The notes under the pieces were generated by a model, which was not told the origin of the DNA, searched no databases, and saw nothing but the letters and a program-made list of their open reading frames with translations. The translations under genes were made by a program, and so were the position numbers. Shown piece by piece: positions 1 to 6,546 of a stretch of DNA of 13,414 nt. Origin of the DNA: Lentimicrobiaceae bacterium (lineage in GTDB: Bacteria; Bacteroidota; Bacteroidia; Bacteroidales; WCHB1-69). Within the stretch, counting starts at the first letter, position 1. Every line of letters starts with the position of its first letter. The stretch spans positions 1 to 13,414 of the forward strand of contig WQWP01000060.1 of the NCBI GenBank assembly GCA_009787485.1, in the 5' to 3' direction.

Positions 1-359
1 AGGTTTTCATTATGATCTACGATCTGCAAAGTAAAAGCATCATATTCCTGAAACATAAAAACTTGAAAGGGAACGACAGAGGCATAGCGATAATTTACCC
101 TACCTTGCTCTATTTCAACCAAAATAAAATGCCCCTGTTGCGGCTTCTCTTTCCATTGTCCTGAAAAAGCGCCACGCGGCGTGTGCAGCATCTTTTTGAT
201 TAACAAGCTGTCTTTGGGTGAAAATCTTACAAACTGTTCTGCTTCACTATTTGTAATTTCATAGATATAGGTGAGCTTGGCTTCTTCCTGCCACTTGATT
301 TCCTGTGCCTGTAAACAGAAAGAAAGCAGGAGGGTTAAAGTTATTAAGGTTGTTCTCAT
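1..359 (-). CDS. Secreted protein of unknown function, 3' part outside the window
   Basis: The reverse strand is open from an ATG at 359 to the window edge, giving 119 residues without a stop. The N-terminus is a clear signal peptide: MRTTL, a leucine-rich core (residues 5-16), then LQAQ with likely cleavage near residue 18. The mature part is rich in aromatic and beta-type segments (TYIYEI, GHFILVEIEQG, RYASVVPFQVFMF, FTLQIVD), suggesting a periplasmic or outer-surface beta-sandwich protein. The pattern of a short strand, a Tyr-rich strand and then an L-Q-I-V-D segment vaguely recalls the N-terminal domains of large Bacteroidota alpha-2-macroglobulin-like proteins, but too little is visible to name it. 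A -7-like box TAATTTCGC lies at 404-412, which would give a leader of about 40 nt. The gene is divergent from ilvE. Confidence 0.75.
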   Translation of the reverse strand, partial: MRTTLITLTLLLSFCLQAQEIKWQEEAKLTYIYEITNSEAEQFVRFSPKDSLLIKKMLHTPRGAFSGQWKEKPQQGHFILVEIEQGRVNYRYASVVPFQVFMFQEYDAFTLQIVDHNEN

Positions 360-403
360 TATGCTAAGGTTAATTCGGGTTAATATGTAAATTTTTTTAT
401 GGT

Positions 404-412
404 GCGAAATTA
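404..412 (-). promoter_or_regulatory. Possible -7 promoter element for the secreted protein
   Basis: The reverse strand reads TAATTTCGC, close to the Bacteroidota -7 consensus TAnnTTTG and like the boxes before ilvE and the TetR gene. No convincing -33 TTG was found at the usual distance. Confidence 0.25.
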
Positions 413-504
413 GGAAATAATAAACATCACAGAGACACAAAGAAGACAAAAATTTTACAGAGTAGCAAGCATATTTTTATTCACAAATGCAAGTTCGATT
501 ACCA

Positions 505-726
505 CAACACCGAAGGTGTTCAATGTGAATAACCCCGTGCAAGGCGATAGCCGCAGCTCGGGGTACGAAACGCCCAACCCATCCTTCCGAACTCCGTAGG
601 AGTTCAACATCTGTCTGCCTCATGTTGTGCTCCTACGGAGCACAGAGTTAGCACGTTACATCGCTTACCCCGAGCTGCGGCTATCGCCTTGCACGGGGTT
701 ATTCACATTGAACACCTTCGGTGTTG
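505..726. repeat. Palindromic MITE/REP-like element, copy 1 (61-bp perfect terminal inverted repeats)
   Basis: Positions 505-565 and 666-726 are exact reverse complements of each other (61 of 61 by eye). The 100-bp centre holds two more hairpins: AACTCC-GTA-GGAGTT at 590-604 and GTGCTCC-TAC-GGAGCAC at 627-643. Each terminal arm itself ends in a small hairpin, AACACC-GAA-GGTGTT (506-520) and AACACC-TTC-GGTGTT (711-725). A second, diverged copy lies at 4809-5027. No open reading frame for a transposase is present, so this is a non-autonomous element or a structured-RNA-like repeat. It accounts for most of the 470-bp gap between the secreted protein and ilvE. The rest, 360-504 and 727-797, is AT-rich with nothing else that can be supported. 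Confidence 0.9.
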
Positions 727-797
727 GGTTGTTTTCGTGTAATGCAAAGAAAATTTAACCGATTTTGCAAAGCCCACACAAATCCAAATAAAATTTC

Positions 798-806
798 TAT
801 TTTCGC
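798..806 (+). promoter_or_regulatory. Possible -7 promoter element for ilvE
   Basis: TATTTTCGC lies 23-24 nt before the ilvE ATG. It differs at one position from the Bacteroidota -7 consensus TAnnTTTG and matches the box before the TetR gene (TATTTTCGC). No well-spaced -33 TTG is evident. Confidence 0.35.
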
Positions 807-829
807 CCAAAATTTCTAAAAAGTATTCT

Positions 830-1849
830 ATGAAAAACATTGACTGGAAAAACCTGACTTTCGGGTATGTAAAAACGGATTATAATATTCGTTGTTATTT
901 CAAAGACGGTAAATGGGGTCCCCTCGAAGTGAGTACCTCTGAAACGATTGAGCTTCATATTGCTGCCACTTGCCTGCACTACGGTCAGGAAGCCTTTGAG
1001 GGCATGAAAGCATACAGAGGAAAAGATAATAAAGTGCGTTTGTTTCGCTGGGAAGAGAACTGGCTGCGCCTGCAAAGATCTGCAGATGGTATTCTTATGC
1101 AGCGGGTTCCCAAAGAAATTTTTGAAGAAGGGATTCGTAAAGCAGTGGAATTAAATCAGGAATATATTCCTCCTTACGGCACGGGCGGCTCTTTGTATTT
1201 GCGCCCGTTGCTCATCGGCTCCGGCGCAAAAGTAGGCGTGAGTCCGGCAGATGAATATTTGTTTATGATTTTTGTAACGCCCGTAGGTCCTTATTTTAAA
1301 GAAGGATTTAAACCGGTAAAAATGCAATTGATTCGCGATTTCGACCGCGCCGCACCGCAAGGAACCGGCAGCATTAAAGTAGGCGGAAACTACGCCGCCA
1401 GCTTGCGCGCAGGTCAACGTGCTCATAAAGAAGGTTTTGCAACCGCCATTTTTGCAGATGCTAAAACCAAACAATATATTGATGAAGCGGGTCCCGCCAA
1501 TTTCTATGGCATCAGAGACGGGAAATATATTACGCCCGATTCGGAAACGATTCTTCCTTCCATTACCAACATGTCGTTGCGCGAATTGGCTGCCGATATG
1601 GGATTGATTGTAGAACGCCGCCACGTGGCTCTTGAAGAATTAGCTACATTTGAAGAGGCCGGCGCCTGCGGAACTGCCGCCGTAATTTCTCCCATCGGAA
1701 TGATTCAGGATAGAGATACCGGCGCTGTTCATCAATACTCTAAAGATGGAGAAGCAGGCCCGTGGAGCAAAAAGCTGTATGCGCGCTTGACGGGGATTCA
1801 GTATGGGGAGGTAGAGGATAAGTTTAATTGGTGTACGGTGCTTTTTTAA
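830..1849 (+). CDS. ilvE: Branched-chain amino acid aminotransferase (class IV PLP fold)
   Basis: 339 residues, the normal length for the longer (eukaryote-like) BCAT group. The family catalyses PLP-dependent, reversible transfer of the amino group between glutamate and the 2-oxo acids of Leu, Ile and Val, in the cytosol. Visible family signatures: LHYGQEAFEGMKAYRG (residues 49-64), YLRPLLIGSG (123-132), the PLP lysine in GSIKVGGNYAASLRA (K183), the EAGPANFYGI segment that replaces the EVGTMN of animal enzymes (E219 binding the cofactor ring), and GTAAVISP (281-288) of the phosphate-binding loop. The ATG at 830 is preceded by a -7-like box and has no real Shine-Dalgarno sequence. The gene stands alone: upstream is the palindromic element, downstream a 26-bp-stem hairpin separating it from the convergent DUF4290 gene. 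Confidence 0.96.
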   Translation: MKNIDWKNLTFGYVKTDYNIRCYFKDGKWGPLEVSTSETIELHIAATCLHYGQEAFEGMKAYRGKDNKVRLFRWEENWLRLQRSADGILMQRVPKEIFEEGIRKAVELNQEYIPPYGTGGSLYLRPLLIGSGAKVGVSPADEYLFMIFVTPVGPYFKEGFKPVKMQLIRDFDRAAPQGTGSIKVGGNYAASLRAGQRAHKEGFATAIFADAKTKQYIDEAGPANFYGIRDGKYITPDSETILPSITNMSLRELAADMGLIVERRHVALEELATFEEAGACGTAAVISPIGMIQDRDTGAVHQYSKDGEAGPWSKKLYARLTGIQYGEVEDKFNWCTVLF

Positions 1850-1861
1850 TGTAGTAATTAC

Positions 1862-1925
1862 TCTCGCAAAGACGCAAAGGCGCAAAGTTTTTATAGATTC
1901 TTTGCGCCTTCGCGTCTTTGCGAGA
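1862..1925. repeat. CGCAAAG hairpin repeat, copy A1; probable bidirectional terminator
   Basis: Left arm 1862-1887 and right arm 1900-1925 are reverse complements with one mismatch, around a 12-nt AT-rich loop. Both arms are themselves made of a repeated CGCAAAG/CGCAAAGG unit. It sits between the 3' ends of two convergent genes (ilvE and DUF4290). Related copies lie at 2663-2732 and 9326-9387. The terminator role is inferred from position and stem length. Confidence 0.88.
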
Positions 1926-1940
1926 ACTTATATCTTTCTC

Positions 1941-2615
1941 TTAACTCGCATTAACCGGTTTCCGTTTCCTCTTCTTCTTCCTCCCCGTTTTCTTAGCGCC
2001 GCCATTGGGTAGATACTGCGTGCCCCCATTGTTCTTCATAATCTCTTTCGTAGAAAAGAGTTGAAAATCTTCAGACAGCACAATCTTACCCTCCGAAAGA
2101 TCTTTCAATTGATTGAGAATCAATTCATCGCTTACAGCATTACGATTGTAAAGAAGATAGAGTTTCTTTAAATGATTGGCTAAAATTTTGCCCATCGCTT
2201 CCCGTTGCGGCATGGGATATTGCGCTACTTTTTTGATAATAGCTTCCATATTTCGCCCATAAGTACGAAAACTTATTTTCGATTTAACATATTGATGCTG
2301 TATGTTTTTCGTTGTTCTTTCTTCAGGCGTGGGCTTCGGAAAAGGAGCATCCACATCTAATCTGTAATTGGAAATGATAAAAAGATGATCCCACAACTTC
2401 CGCCAATAATCCATAGATTGATTGTGCGGATCGGCTTGGTTGTTGTTTTCTTTGGTATCCGGATGAATCTCCGCCATAACACGGATGATCGCTTTGGCAG
2501 TTTCGGTGCGCTTTTTACGGTCTTTAATGGTAATGGCGTACTCAATCATTTTTTGCACATTGCGCCCGTACTCCTTTATTTCAAGGTGGTTACGCGAGGT
2601 GTTGTATTCGAACAT
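1941..2615 (-). CDS. DUF4290 family protein, Bacteroidota-specific
   Basis: 224 residues, recognised as DUF4290 from EYGRNVQKMIEYA near the N-terminus (residues 15-27) and the KLWDHLFIISNYRLDVDAP block (73-91). The family is conserved in Bacteroidota and has no assigned function known to me. The protein appears duplicated internally: the N-terminal YGRN helix is followed by KRTETAKAIIRVMAEI, and a second copy starts at TYGRNMEAIIKKV (118-130) followed by QREAMGKILANHLKKLY. The tail after residue 207 is extremely basic (KKTGRKKKRKRKP), typical of a nucleic-acid- or ribosome-associated extension, though that is inference. No signal peptide or membrane segment. A -7-like box lies at 2637-2644. 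Divergent from the TetR gene and convergent with ilvE. Confidence 0.85.
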   Translation of the reverse strand: MFEYNTSRNHLEIKEYGRNVQKMIEYAITIKDRKKRTETAKAIIRVMAEIHPDTKENNNQADPHNQSMDYWRKLWDHLFIISNYRLDVDAPFPKPTPEERTTKNIQHQYVKSKISFRTYGRNMEAIIKKVAQYPMPQREAMGKILANHLKKLYLLYNRNAVSDELILNQLKDLSEGKIVLSEDFQLFSTKEIMKNNGGTQYLPNGGAKKTGRKKKRKRKPVNAS

Positions 2616-2636
2616 ATTTTAATTAAAATTAAGTTG

Positions 2637-2644
2637 GCGAATTA
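2637..2644 (-). promoter_or_regulatory. Possible -7 promoter element for the DUF4290 gene
   Basis: The reverse strand reads TAATTCGC about 21 nt before the ATG at 2615. It is one base shorter between TA and TTCGC than the boxes before ilvE and the TetR gene, so support is weak. Confidence 0.22.
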
Positions 2645-2662
2645 ACATGATTTTTTTGATTT

Positions 2663-2732
2663 TTCTCGCAAAGGCGCAAAGGCGCAAAGAAAAAAATTAT
2701 AACCCCTTTGCGCCTTCGCGCCTTCGCGAGAA
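2663..2732. repeat. CGCAAAG hairpin repeat, copy A2
   Basis: Arms 2663-2689 and 2706-2732 pair almost completely around a 16-nt A-rich loop, and the unit GGCGCAAA is tandemly repeated in the left arm. Unlike copies A1 and A3 it lies in a divergent gap, between the starts of the DUF4290 and TetR genes and just upstream of the TetR promoter box. A pure terminator role is therefore less obvious here. Confidence 0.87.
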
Positions 2733-2769
2733 TATTTACACAAAAAGTGTATTTGTATATAAAAAATGT

Positions 2770-2778
2770 TATTTTCGC
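2770..2778 (+). promoter_or_regulatory. Possible -7 promoter element for the TetR gene
   Basis: TATTTTCGC followed by GCCC ends 17-18 nt before the ATG at 2796, the same 9-mer as the box before ilvE. A TTG at 2753-2755 is only 14 nt upstream, closer than the usual -33 spacing. Confidence 0.35.
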
Positions 2779-2795
2779 GCCCATTTTGTAAAGTT

Positions 2796-3374
2796 ATGGC
2801 AAAAAAAGATATTCCTATCGAAATTTTAGAAGCCGCAAAAGAATTGTTCTTTAAGCATGGCTTCAAACGTATTAGCATTGAGGACATTTGCAATAAAGCA
2901 GACATCAGCCGGCGTACGTTTTATGTGTATTATGAAAACAAAACCGATCTGTTGATTAAACTATTGGAACAAATTCGCGCGGAAAATTTGCACGAAATTT
3001 TTGCCGTAGTCAACAGCGCCTTGCCCTTTCCCGAAAAGCTGATCCAAATTACAAGGTACAACATCGCCCAGTTAGAGCAAATGACCCCCGAGTTTTTGGC
3101 CGATATCCACGACCCTTCTTTCACTGAAGTGCGAGAGCATTACGAATGCAAGAAAGAATACATGGAAGAGTGGATTCACACCTTTTTCACCGAAGCGCAA
3201 AAAAACGGCGACATCCGCGCCAACTTAGACATAGACTTTTTGCAACGATTTATAAACTACGCCATTGCATCATACAAAAACGAAGTAATACGGAAACACT
3301 ACCCCGACACTGCACTCCTCTTACGAAAAGTAGCAGACCTCCTCTTCTACGGAATCCTCGGCAAAGAGAATTGA
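2796..3374 (+). CDS. TetR/AcrR family transcriptional regulator
   Basis: 192 residues, normal for TetR. The N-terminal DNA-binding domain is clear: ILEAAKELFFKHGFKRISIEDICNKADISRRTFYVYYENKTDLL (about residues 10-53), with the helix-turn-helix at roughly 27-46 and the family's F-YYxNKxDL ending. The C-terminal ligand domain is not diagnostic. The ATG at 2796 fits the family start and the promoter box; an ATG at 2766 would precede the promoter and is rejected. Such regulators usually repress an efflux pump, and a TolC-family protein and an RND adaptor lie downstream on the same strand, though not adjacent. Odd feature: the stop codon TGA (3372-3374) and the last residues Glu-Asn are written by an AGAATTG heptad array that begins at 3367, so the gene end has been shaped by the repeat. 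Confidence 0.92.
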   Translation: MAKKDIPIEILEAAKELFFKHGFKRISIEDICNKADISRRTFYVYYENKTDLLIKLLEQIRAENLHEIFAVVNSALPFPEKLIQITRYNIAQLEQMTPEFLADIHDPSFTEVREHYECKKEYMEEWIHTFFTEAQKNGDIRANLDIDFLQRFINYAIASYKNEVIRKHYPDTALLLRKVADLLFYGILGKEN

Positions 3375-3433
3375 GAATTGAGAATTAAAAGAATTATTAA
3401 CCACTAACCGTTAACCACTAACCACTAATCACT
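3367..3433. repeat. Composite heptad array: AGAATTR units then CCACTAA/TCACTAA units
   Basis: Two AGAATTG and one AGAATTA unit (3367-3387), a linker AAAGAATTATT, then about five 7-bp units of the CCACTAA/TCACTAA type (3398-3433), one of them degenerate (GTTAACC). The array fills the gap between the TetR gene and trmN6: the TetR stop codon lies inside it and it ends 3 nt before the trmN6 ATG (CACTATTATG). The same two-part order recurs at 7531-7719. Confidence 0.85.
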
Positions 3434-3436
3434 ATT

Positions 3437-4144
3437 ATGTTCCACTTCAAATACTTCTCCCTTACCGACCAGCAAAGCACCATGAAAGTGGGTACTGATG
3501 CCGTATTGCTTGGCGCGTGGATGCCTGTTCCGGAGGATTGTGCTACCATTTTGGATATTGGTTGCGGTTGCGGAGTCATCTCATTCATGCTCGCCCAAAA
3601 AACAAAAGCGCACATTACAGGGATTGATATGGACGAAAACTCGGTAAATGAGGCACAAAAAAATGCAGAAAACTTTCCCTGGAAAGACCAAGTGCAATTT
3701 ATTCACGAAAATGTGCAAGATTTTGCCCAAAAAACAACACAAAAATTTGACGTCATAATAAGCAACCCACCTTTTTTTGAAAACAGCCTAAAATCTCCGG
3801 AAACAAATAGAAATATTTCCAAGCACAACGACAGCTTACCTTTAGAAGACCTCATAGACGCCGTAAATATGTTACTTTCGGAAAATGGACGTTTCGGAGT
3901 AATCCTCCCCTCGGGAATGGCAGAAAAATTAGGAAAATTAGCATTAGAAAAACATTTATATGTTACAAAGAAAACGTGGATTTGCCCCACACCTACAAAA
4001 AAAGCGAATAGAATATTAACGATGTTTGAAAGAAAAAATACGGTTTGCGAAAAAGACAGGTTAGTTATAAGAGATGATGGTTATACAACTGAATATCACA
4101 AACTTGTAGAAGAATACTTATTAATTGATCATTTAACAAAATGA
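3437..4144 (+). CDS. trmN6: tRNA1(Val) adenine-37 N6-methyltransferase (TrmN6/YfiC type)
   Basis: 235 residues. SAM-dependent class I methyltransferase with motif I LDIGCGCGVISFMLA (39-53), an acidic motif ITGIDMDENSVNEAQ (60-74) and the NPPFF motif (110-114) typical of enzymes that methylate exocyclic amino groups of adenine or glutamine. The N-terminal MFHFKYFSL then MKVGTDAVLLGAW and the C-terminal TPTKKANRILTMFERK match YfiC/TrmN6, which in E. coli makes m6A37 in tRNA-Val. Another N6-adenine or RNA target cannot be excluded. It overlaps the next gene by 4 bp (ATGA, 4141-4144), so the two are probably translationally coupled. Its immediate 5' leader is a heptad array instead of ordinary sequence. 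Confidence 0.88.
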   Translation: MFHFKYFSLTDQQSTMKVGTDAVLLGAWMPVPEDCATILDIGCGCGVISFMLAQKTKAHITGIDMDENSVNEAQKNAENFPWKDQVQFIHENVQDFAQKTTQKFDVIISNPPFFENSLKSPETNRNISKHNDSLPLEDLIDAVNMLLSENGRFGVILPSGMAEKLGKLALEKHLYVTKKTWICPTPTKKANRILTMFERKNTVCEKDRLVIRDDGYTTEYHKLVEEYLLIDHLTK

Positions 4145-5061
4145 AAAATAAAAAACGTACTTCCGGAAAACTAATATTTCTCTTATTTGGAGCGCTTTTC
4201 TTATTTAATATGTGCACCTCGAAATTTAATTCCGGCGATTTAATCTTCGTATCTTCCGAAACCAGCGATTTTGAAAAATCAATCGTTGAAGTTACAAAAT
4301 CGGAAAATAAAGCATTGAATTTTTCACATGTCGGCATCATTAACGTAACCGATTCCGGCATTTTTGTGGTGGAAGCGGCTCCTGAAAAAGGGGTGGTTTA
4401 CACAAGTTTACAAGTATTTAAAGATGAAAATCAGAACGGCGTTTTGTATGTAGGCAGTTTAAAATCAGCATATAAAAAATACGCAAACAACGCCCTTAGT
4501 AGAGCCTGCGATCATCTTGGAAAAGGATATGATTATGCTTTCGATTTTGAGAACGACCTCTATTATTGCAGTGAGTTGGTGTATGATGCATACACTTATG
4601 CGAGTGGGGATTTTCAGTTTTTTGAGACTTCTGATATGAGTTTTAAGAAAGAGGGGGCAGATGAAGTATTGCCTTATTGGGTGTCATATTTTGAGAAGTT
4701 GAATATTTCTGTTCCGGAAGGTAAACTCGGGGTAAATCCAACGGGAATTGGTCGTTCTGATAAACTAAGAAGACTGACGAGGTCGAACAAAATAGTTTAT
4801 CAGAAAAAGCCTCCGAAGGAGGCGAATATGAATAACCCCGTGCAAGCCGTAGGCGCAGCTCGGGGTAGAGAAAACCGCCATCAATACCAGAACTCCGTAG
4901 GAGTTCAACATCTGTCTGCTTTATGTTGTGCTCCTACGGAGCACAGGATTAGCGTGTTACATCGTTTCACCCCGAGCTGCGGCTATCGCCTTGCACGGGG
5001 TTATTCACATTTCACGCCTGCGGCGTGGTGCCAAAATTTGAACAAAAAAAATATACTGTAA
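4141..5061 (+). CDS. YiiX-like NlpC/P60-superfamily cysteine hydrolase with repeat-derived C-terminal tail
   Basis: The first ~220 of 306 residues match the YiiX/YebB-like permuted papain-fold family: SGDLIFVSSE (31-40), NFSHVGIINV with the likely catalytic His (H63), VVEAAPEKGV (77-86), YYCSELVYDAY with the catalytic Cys (C143), and a terminal block YFEKLNISVPEGKLGVNPTGIGRSDKL (183-209). A hydrophobic N-terminal segment (11-24) suggests export; Cys25 follows it but the preceding FNM is not a canonical lipobox. Known relatives are thought to act on cell-wall peptides or lipids; the substrate here is unknown. The normal family end is near residue 215-222. From about residue 223 to 295 the protein is the translation of the palindromic element at 4809-5027, read in frame to a stop at 5059. 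Whether this tail is tolerated or the protein is damaged is unknown. Start overlaps trmN6. Confidence 0.82.
   Translation: MKNKKRTSGKLIFLLFGALFLFNMCTSKFNSGDLIFVSSETSDFEKSIVEVTKSENKALNFSHVGIINVTDSGIFVVEAAPEKGVVYTSLQVFKDENQNGVLYVGSLKSAYKKYANNALSRACDHLGKGYDYAFDFENDLYYCSELVYDAYTYASGDFQFFETSDMSFKKEGADEVLPYWVSYFEKLNISVPEGKLGVNPTGIGRSDKLRRLTRSNKIVYQKKPPKEANMNNPVQAVGAARGRENRHQYQNSVGVQHLSALCCAPTEHRISVLHRFTPSCGYRLARGYSHFTPAAWCQNLNKKNIL
4809..5027. repeat. Palindromic MITE/REP-like element, copy 2, inside the 3' end of a gene
   Basis: Same plan as the element at 505-726: the long arms pair from about 4831-4867 against 4969-5004, and the two central hairpins are the same as in copy 1 (AACTCC-GTA-GGAGTT at 4891-4905, GTGCTCC-TAC-GGAGCAC at 4928-4944). 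The outermost hairpins have different sequences but keep the 6-bp stem and 3-nt loop: GCCTCC-GAA-GGAGGC (4809-4823) and CACGCC-TGC-GGCGTG (5013-5027). In the left arm GCC-GTA-GGC replaces GGC-GATA-GCC, again preserving the hairpin. It supplies about 73 codons to the YiiX-like gene. Confidence 0.88.
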
Positions 5062-5088
5062 TTCCAGAATTTATAAAATTATACTCAC

Positions 5089-6405
5089 ATGAAAAAACTA
5101 ACCCTATTAACCCTGTGCCTGCTTACCCTTCCTTGTTTCGCGCAAAACCAGCCCGATTCCCTCCGCATTACCTTGCCGCAAGCCATCGAAATTGCCCTGA
5201 ACGAAAGCCCCACCATGCGCATTGCAGGCAGAACTATCGAAACTAAAAAGTATTACAAAAAAGAACAAATTGTAAACTTATTCCCCAACGTAACCGGCGC
5301 GGCATCGTATCAACGGACGTTACAAAAGCAAAAAATGGTCATGGATTTTATGGGACAAAACATGGAAATTGAAGTAGGAACCTTTAACAATATGGTACTT
5401 TCCGCCAATTTAACCTTGCCCATTATTGCACCGGCGCTATGGAACGTGATAAAACTCACTTCCATGGATATTGAACTGGCAGTAGAACAGGCACGCGCAT
5501 CAAAAATTGTACTCGTAAATAATGTAAAAAAAGCGTATTATCGCGTACTTCTGATGCAAGAATCGTACAACGCATTGATGGAGAATTATAAAAACATAGA
5601 AGATAATGCCAAATTTATTACCGATAAATACAATCAGGGTTTGGTTTCTGAGTTTGAAAAATTACGCGCCGATGTACAGGTGCAAAACGCAAAACCCAGT
5701 ATCAATGCTGCCTTTAATGCAATAGGTATAAGTCAGATAGCACTTAAAATTCATATGGGCGTAGATGTTAACGAAGCGCTGATCTTTACTGGGGAATTGA
5801 AAGATTTTGAACTTGAGATGGAAATGGCGAAACTTCCGGAGATGAGCTCGTTATCTTTAGAAAGTAATACCAATTTGAAACAAATGGACATGACCATTCA
5901 GTTGTTGGAGCGTTCGCGCAAGGCTGTACTTTCCGGCGCATACCCCATGTTAGCATTAGCGGGAAGTTATCAATATATGACGATGGGGAATGATATTCCT
6001 TTTAATCAATTCAATTGGTTTCCTTATTCGGTATTGGGGATTTCTTTGCAAATTCCTATTGTTTCGTGGGCAACCACCACCTACAAAACCAAACAGATTA
6101 AGAATGATATTCAAAATATGAATGACAGACGCCTAGATGTGGAACGGCAATTTCAGTTAGCCATATCAAGCAATTTGAGCAACATTGATAAAGCGCTTGC
6201 CGATTTTGAATCAGGTACCGAAAGTGTGAATATGGCTACCCGCGCATTCAGCATCGCCCAAAAACAATATGAAGTAGGGATGACCACATGGCTTGACCTT
6301 AACACGGCCGAGTTGGCGCTGCTACGCTCGCAGTTACTATACTATCAATCTATTTACGACTATCTTGTGGCGCAGGCAGAATTGGAGTATGTACTGGGGA
6401 AATAG
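5089..6405 (+). CDS. TolC-family outer membrane efflux protein
   Basis: 438 residues, a normal TolC-family length. Signal peptide MKKLTLLTLCLLTLPCFAQ (1-19), then LPQAIEIALNESPTMRIAGR, the typical first helix of the outer membrane factor family. Long alpha-helical stretches and two related halves follow, each with an N-terminal A-x-x-x-x-P helix and a beta segment; the second ends with FSIAQKQYEVGMTTWLDLNTAELALLRSQLLYYQSIYDYLVAQAELE (around 391-435), the classic TolC ending. Such proteins form trimeric outer-membrane channels for RND or ABC exporters. The partner adaptor is probably the one at 8289, with four unrelated genes or repeats between. The stop codon TAG (6403-6405) is the first trinucleotide of a TTAGTGG heptad array. 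Confidence 0.93.
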   Translation: MKKLTLLTLCLLTLPCFAQNQPDSLRITLPQAIEIALNESPTMRIAGRTIETKKYYKKEQIVNLFPNVTGAASYQRTLQKQKMVMDFMGQNMEIEVGTFNNMVLSANLTLPIIAPALWNVIKLTSMDIELAVEQARASKIVLVNNVKKAYYRVLLMQESYNALMENYKNIEDNAKFITDKYNQGLVSEFEKLRADVQVQNAKPSINAAFNAIGISQIALKIHMGVDVNEALIFTGELKDFELEMEMAKLPEMSSLSLESNTNLKQMDMTIQLLERSRKAVLSGAYPMLALAGSYQYMTMGNDIPFNQFNWFPYSVLGISLQIPIVSWATTTYKTKQIKNDIQNMNDRRLDVERQFQLAISSNLSNIDKALADFESGTESVNMATRAFSIAQKQYEVGMTTWLDLNTAELALLRSQLLYYQSIYDYLVAQAELEYVLGK

Positions 6406-6523
6406 TGGTTAGTGGTTAGTGATTAGTGGTTAGTGATTAGTGGTTAGTGGTTAGTGATTAGTGGTTAGTGGTTAGTGGTTAGTGATTAGTGGTTAGTGAT
6501 TAGTGGTTAGTGATTAGTGGTTA
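6403..6523. repeat. Heptad array TTAGTGG/TTAGTGA, about 17 units
   Basis: An uninterrupted 7-bp tandem array with two unit variants (TTAGTGG and TTAGTGA) in irregular order. It starts at the TolC stop codon and ends about 23 nt before the four-helix-bundle ATG. It is the reverse complement of the CCACTAA arrays elsewhere, and the only array in this orientation. With the array at 6907-7059 it brackets the four-helix-bundle gene as a long inverted repeat. Confidence 0.95.
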
Positions 6524-6546
6524 AAATACTTATATATATATTAGAA

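Noticed and set aside
420..475. Degenerate CACAGAGACACAAAG repeat
   Set aside because: Resembles dispersed hairpin repeats in this phylum, but no pairing arm or second copy is found in the window.
505..726. Palindromic element as an intact insertion sequence
   Set aside because: At 222 bp with no transposase ORF and no target-site duplication that I could identify, it can only be non-autonomous.
1151..1624. 157-residue reverse ORF inside ilvE
   Set aside because: Antisense shadow of a strongly conserved gene in a complementary frame; no promoter or domain.
2642..2905. Reverse-strand ORF across the A2 hairpin (and similar ORFs at 2647-2829, 9224-9507)
   Set aside because: They are translations of CGCAAAG hairpins (FAPLREKS-like sequence) overlapping real genes, with no start context or family resemblance.
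4141..5061. Lipoprotein assignment for the YiiX-like protein from Cys25
   Set aside because: The residues before the cysteine (FNM) do not form an acceptable lipobox.
6403..6523. TTAGTGG array as a telomere or replication end
   Set aside because: It is internal, flanked by intact genes, and occurs in both orientations; resemblance to eukaryotic telomere repeats is superficial.
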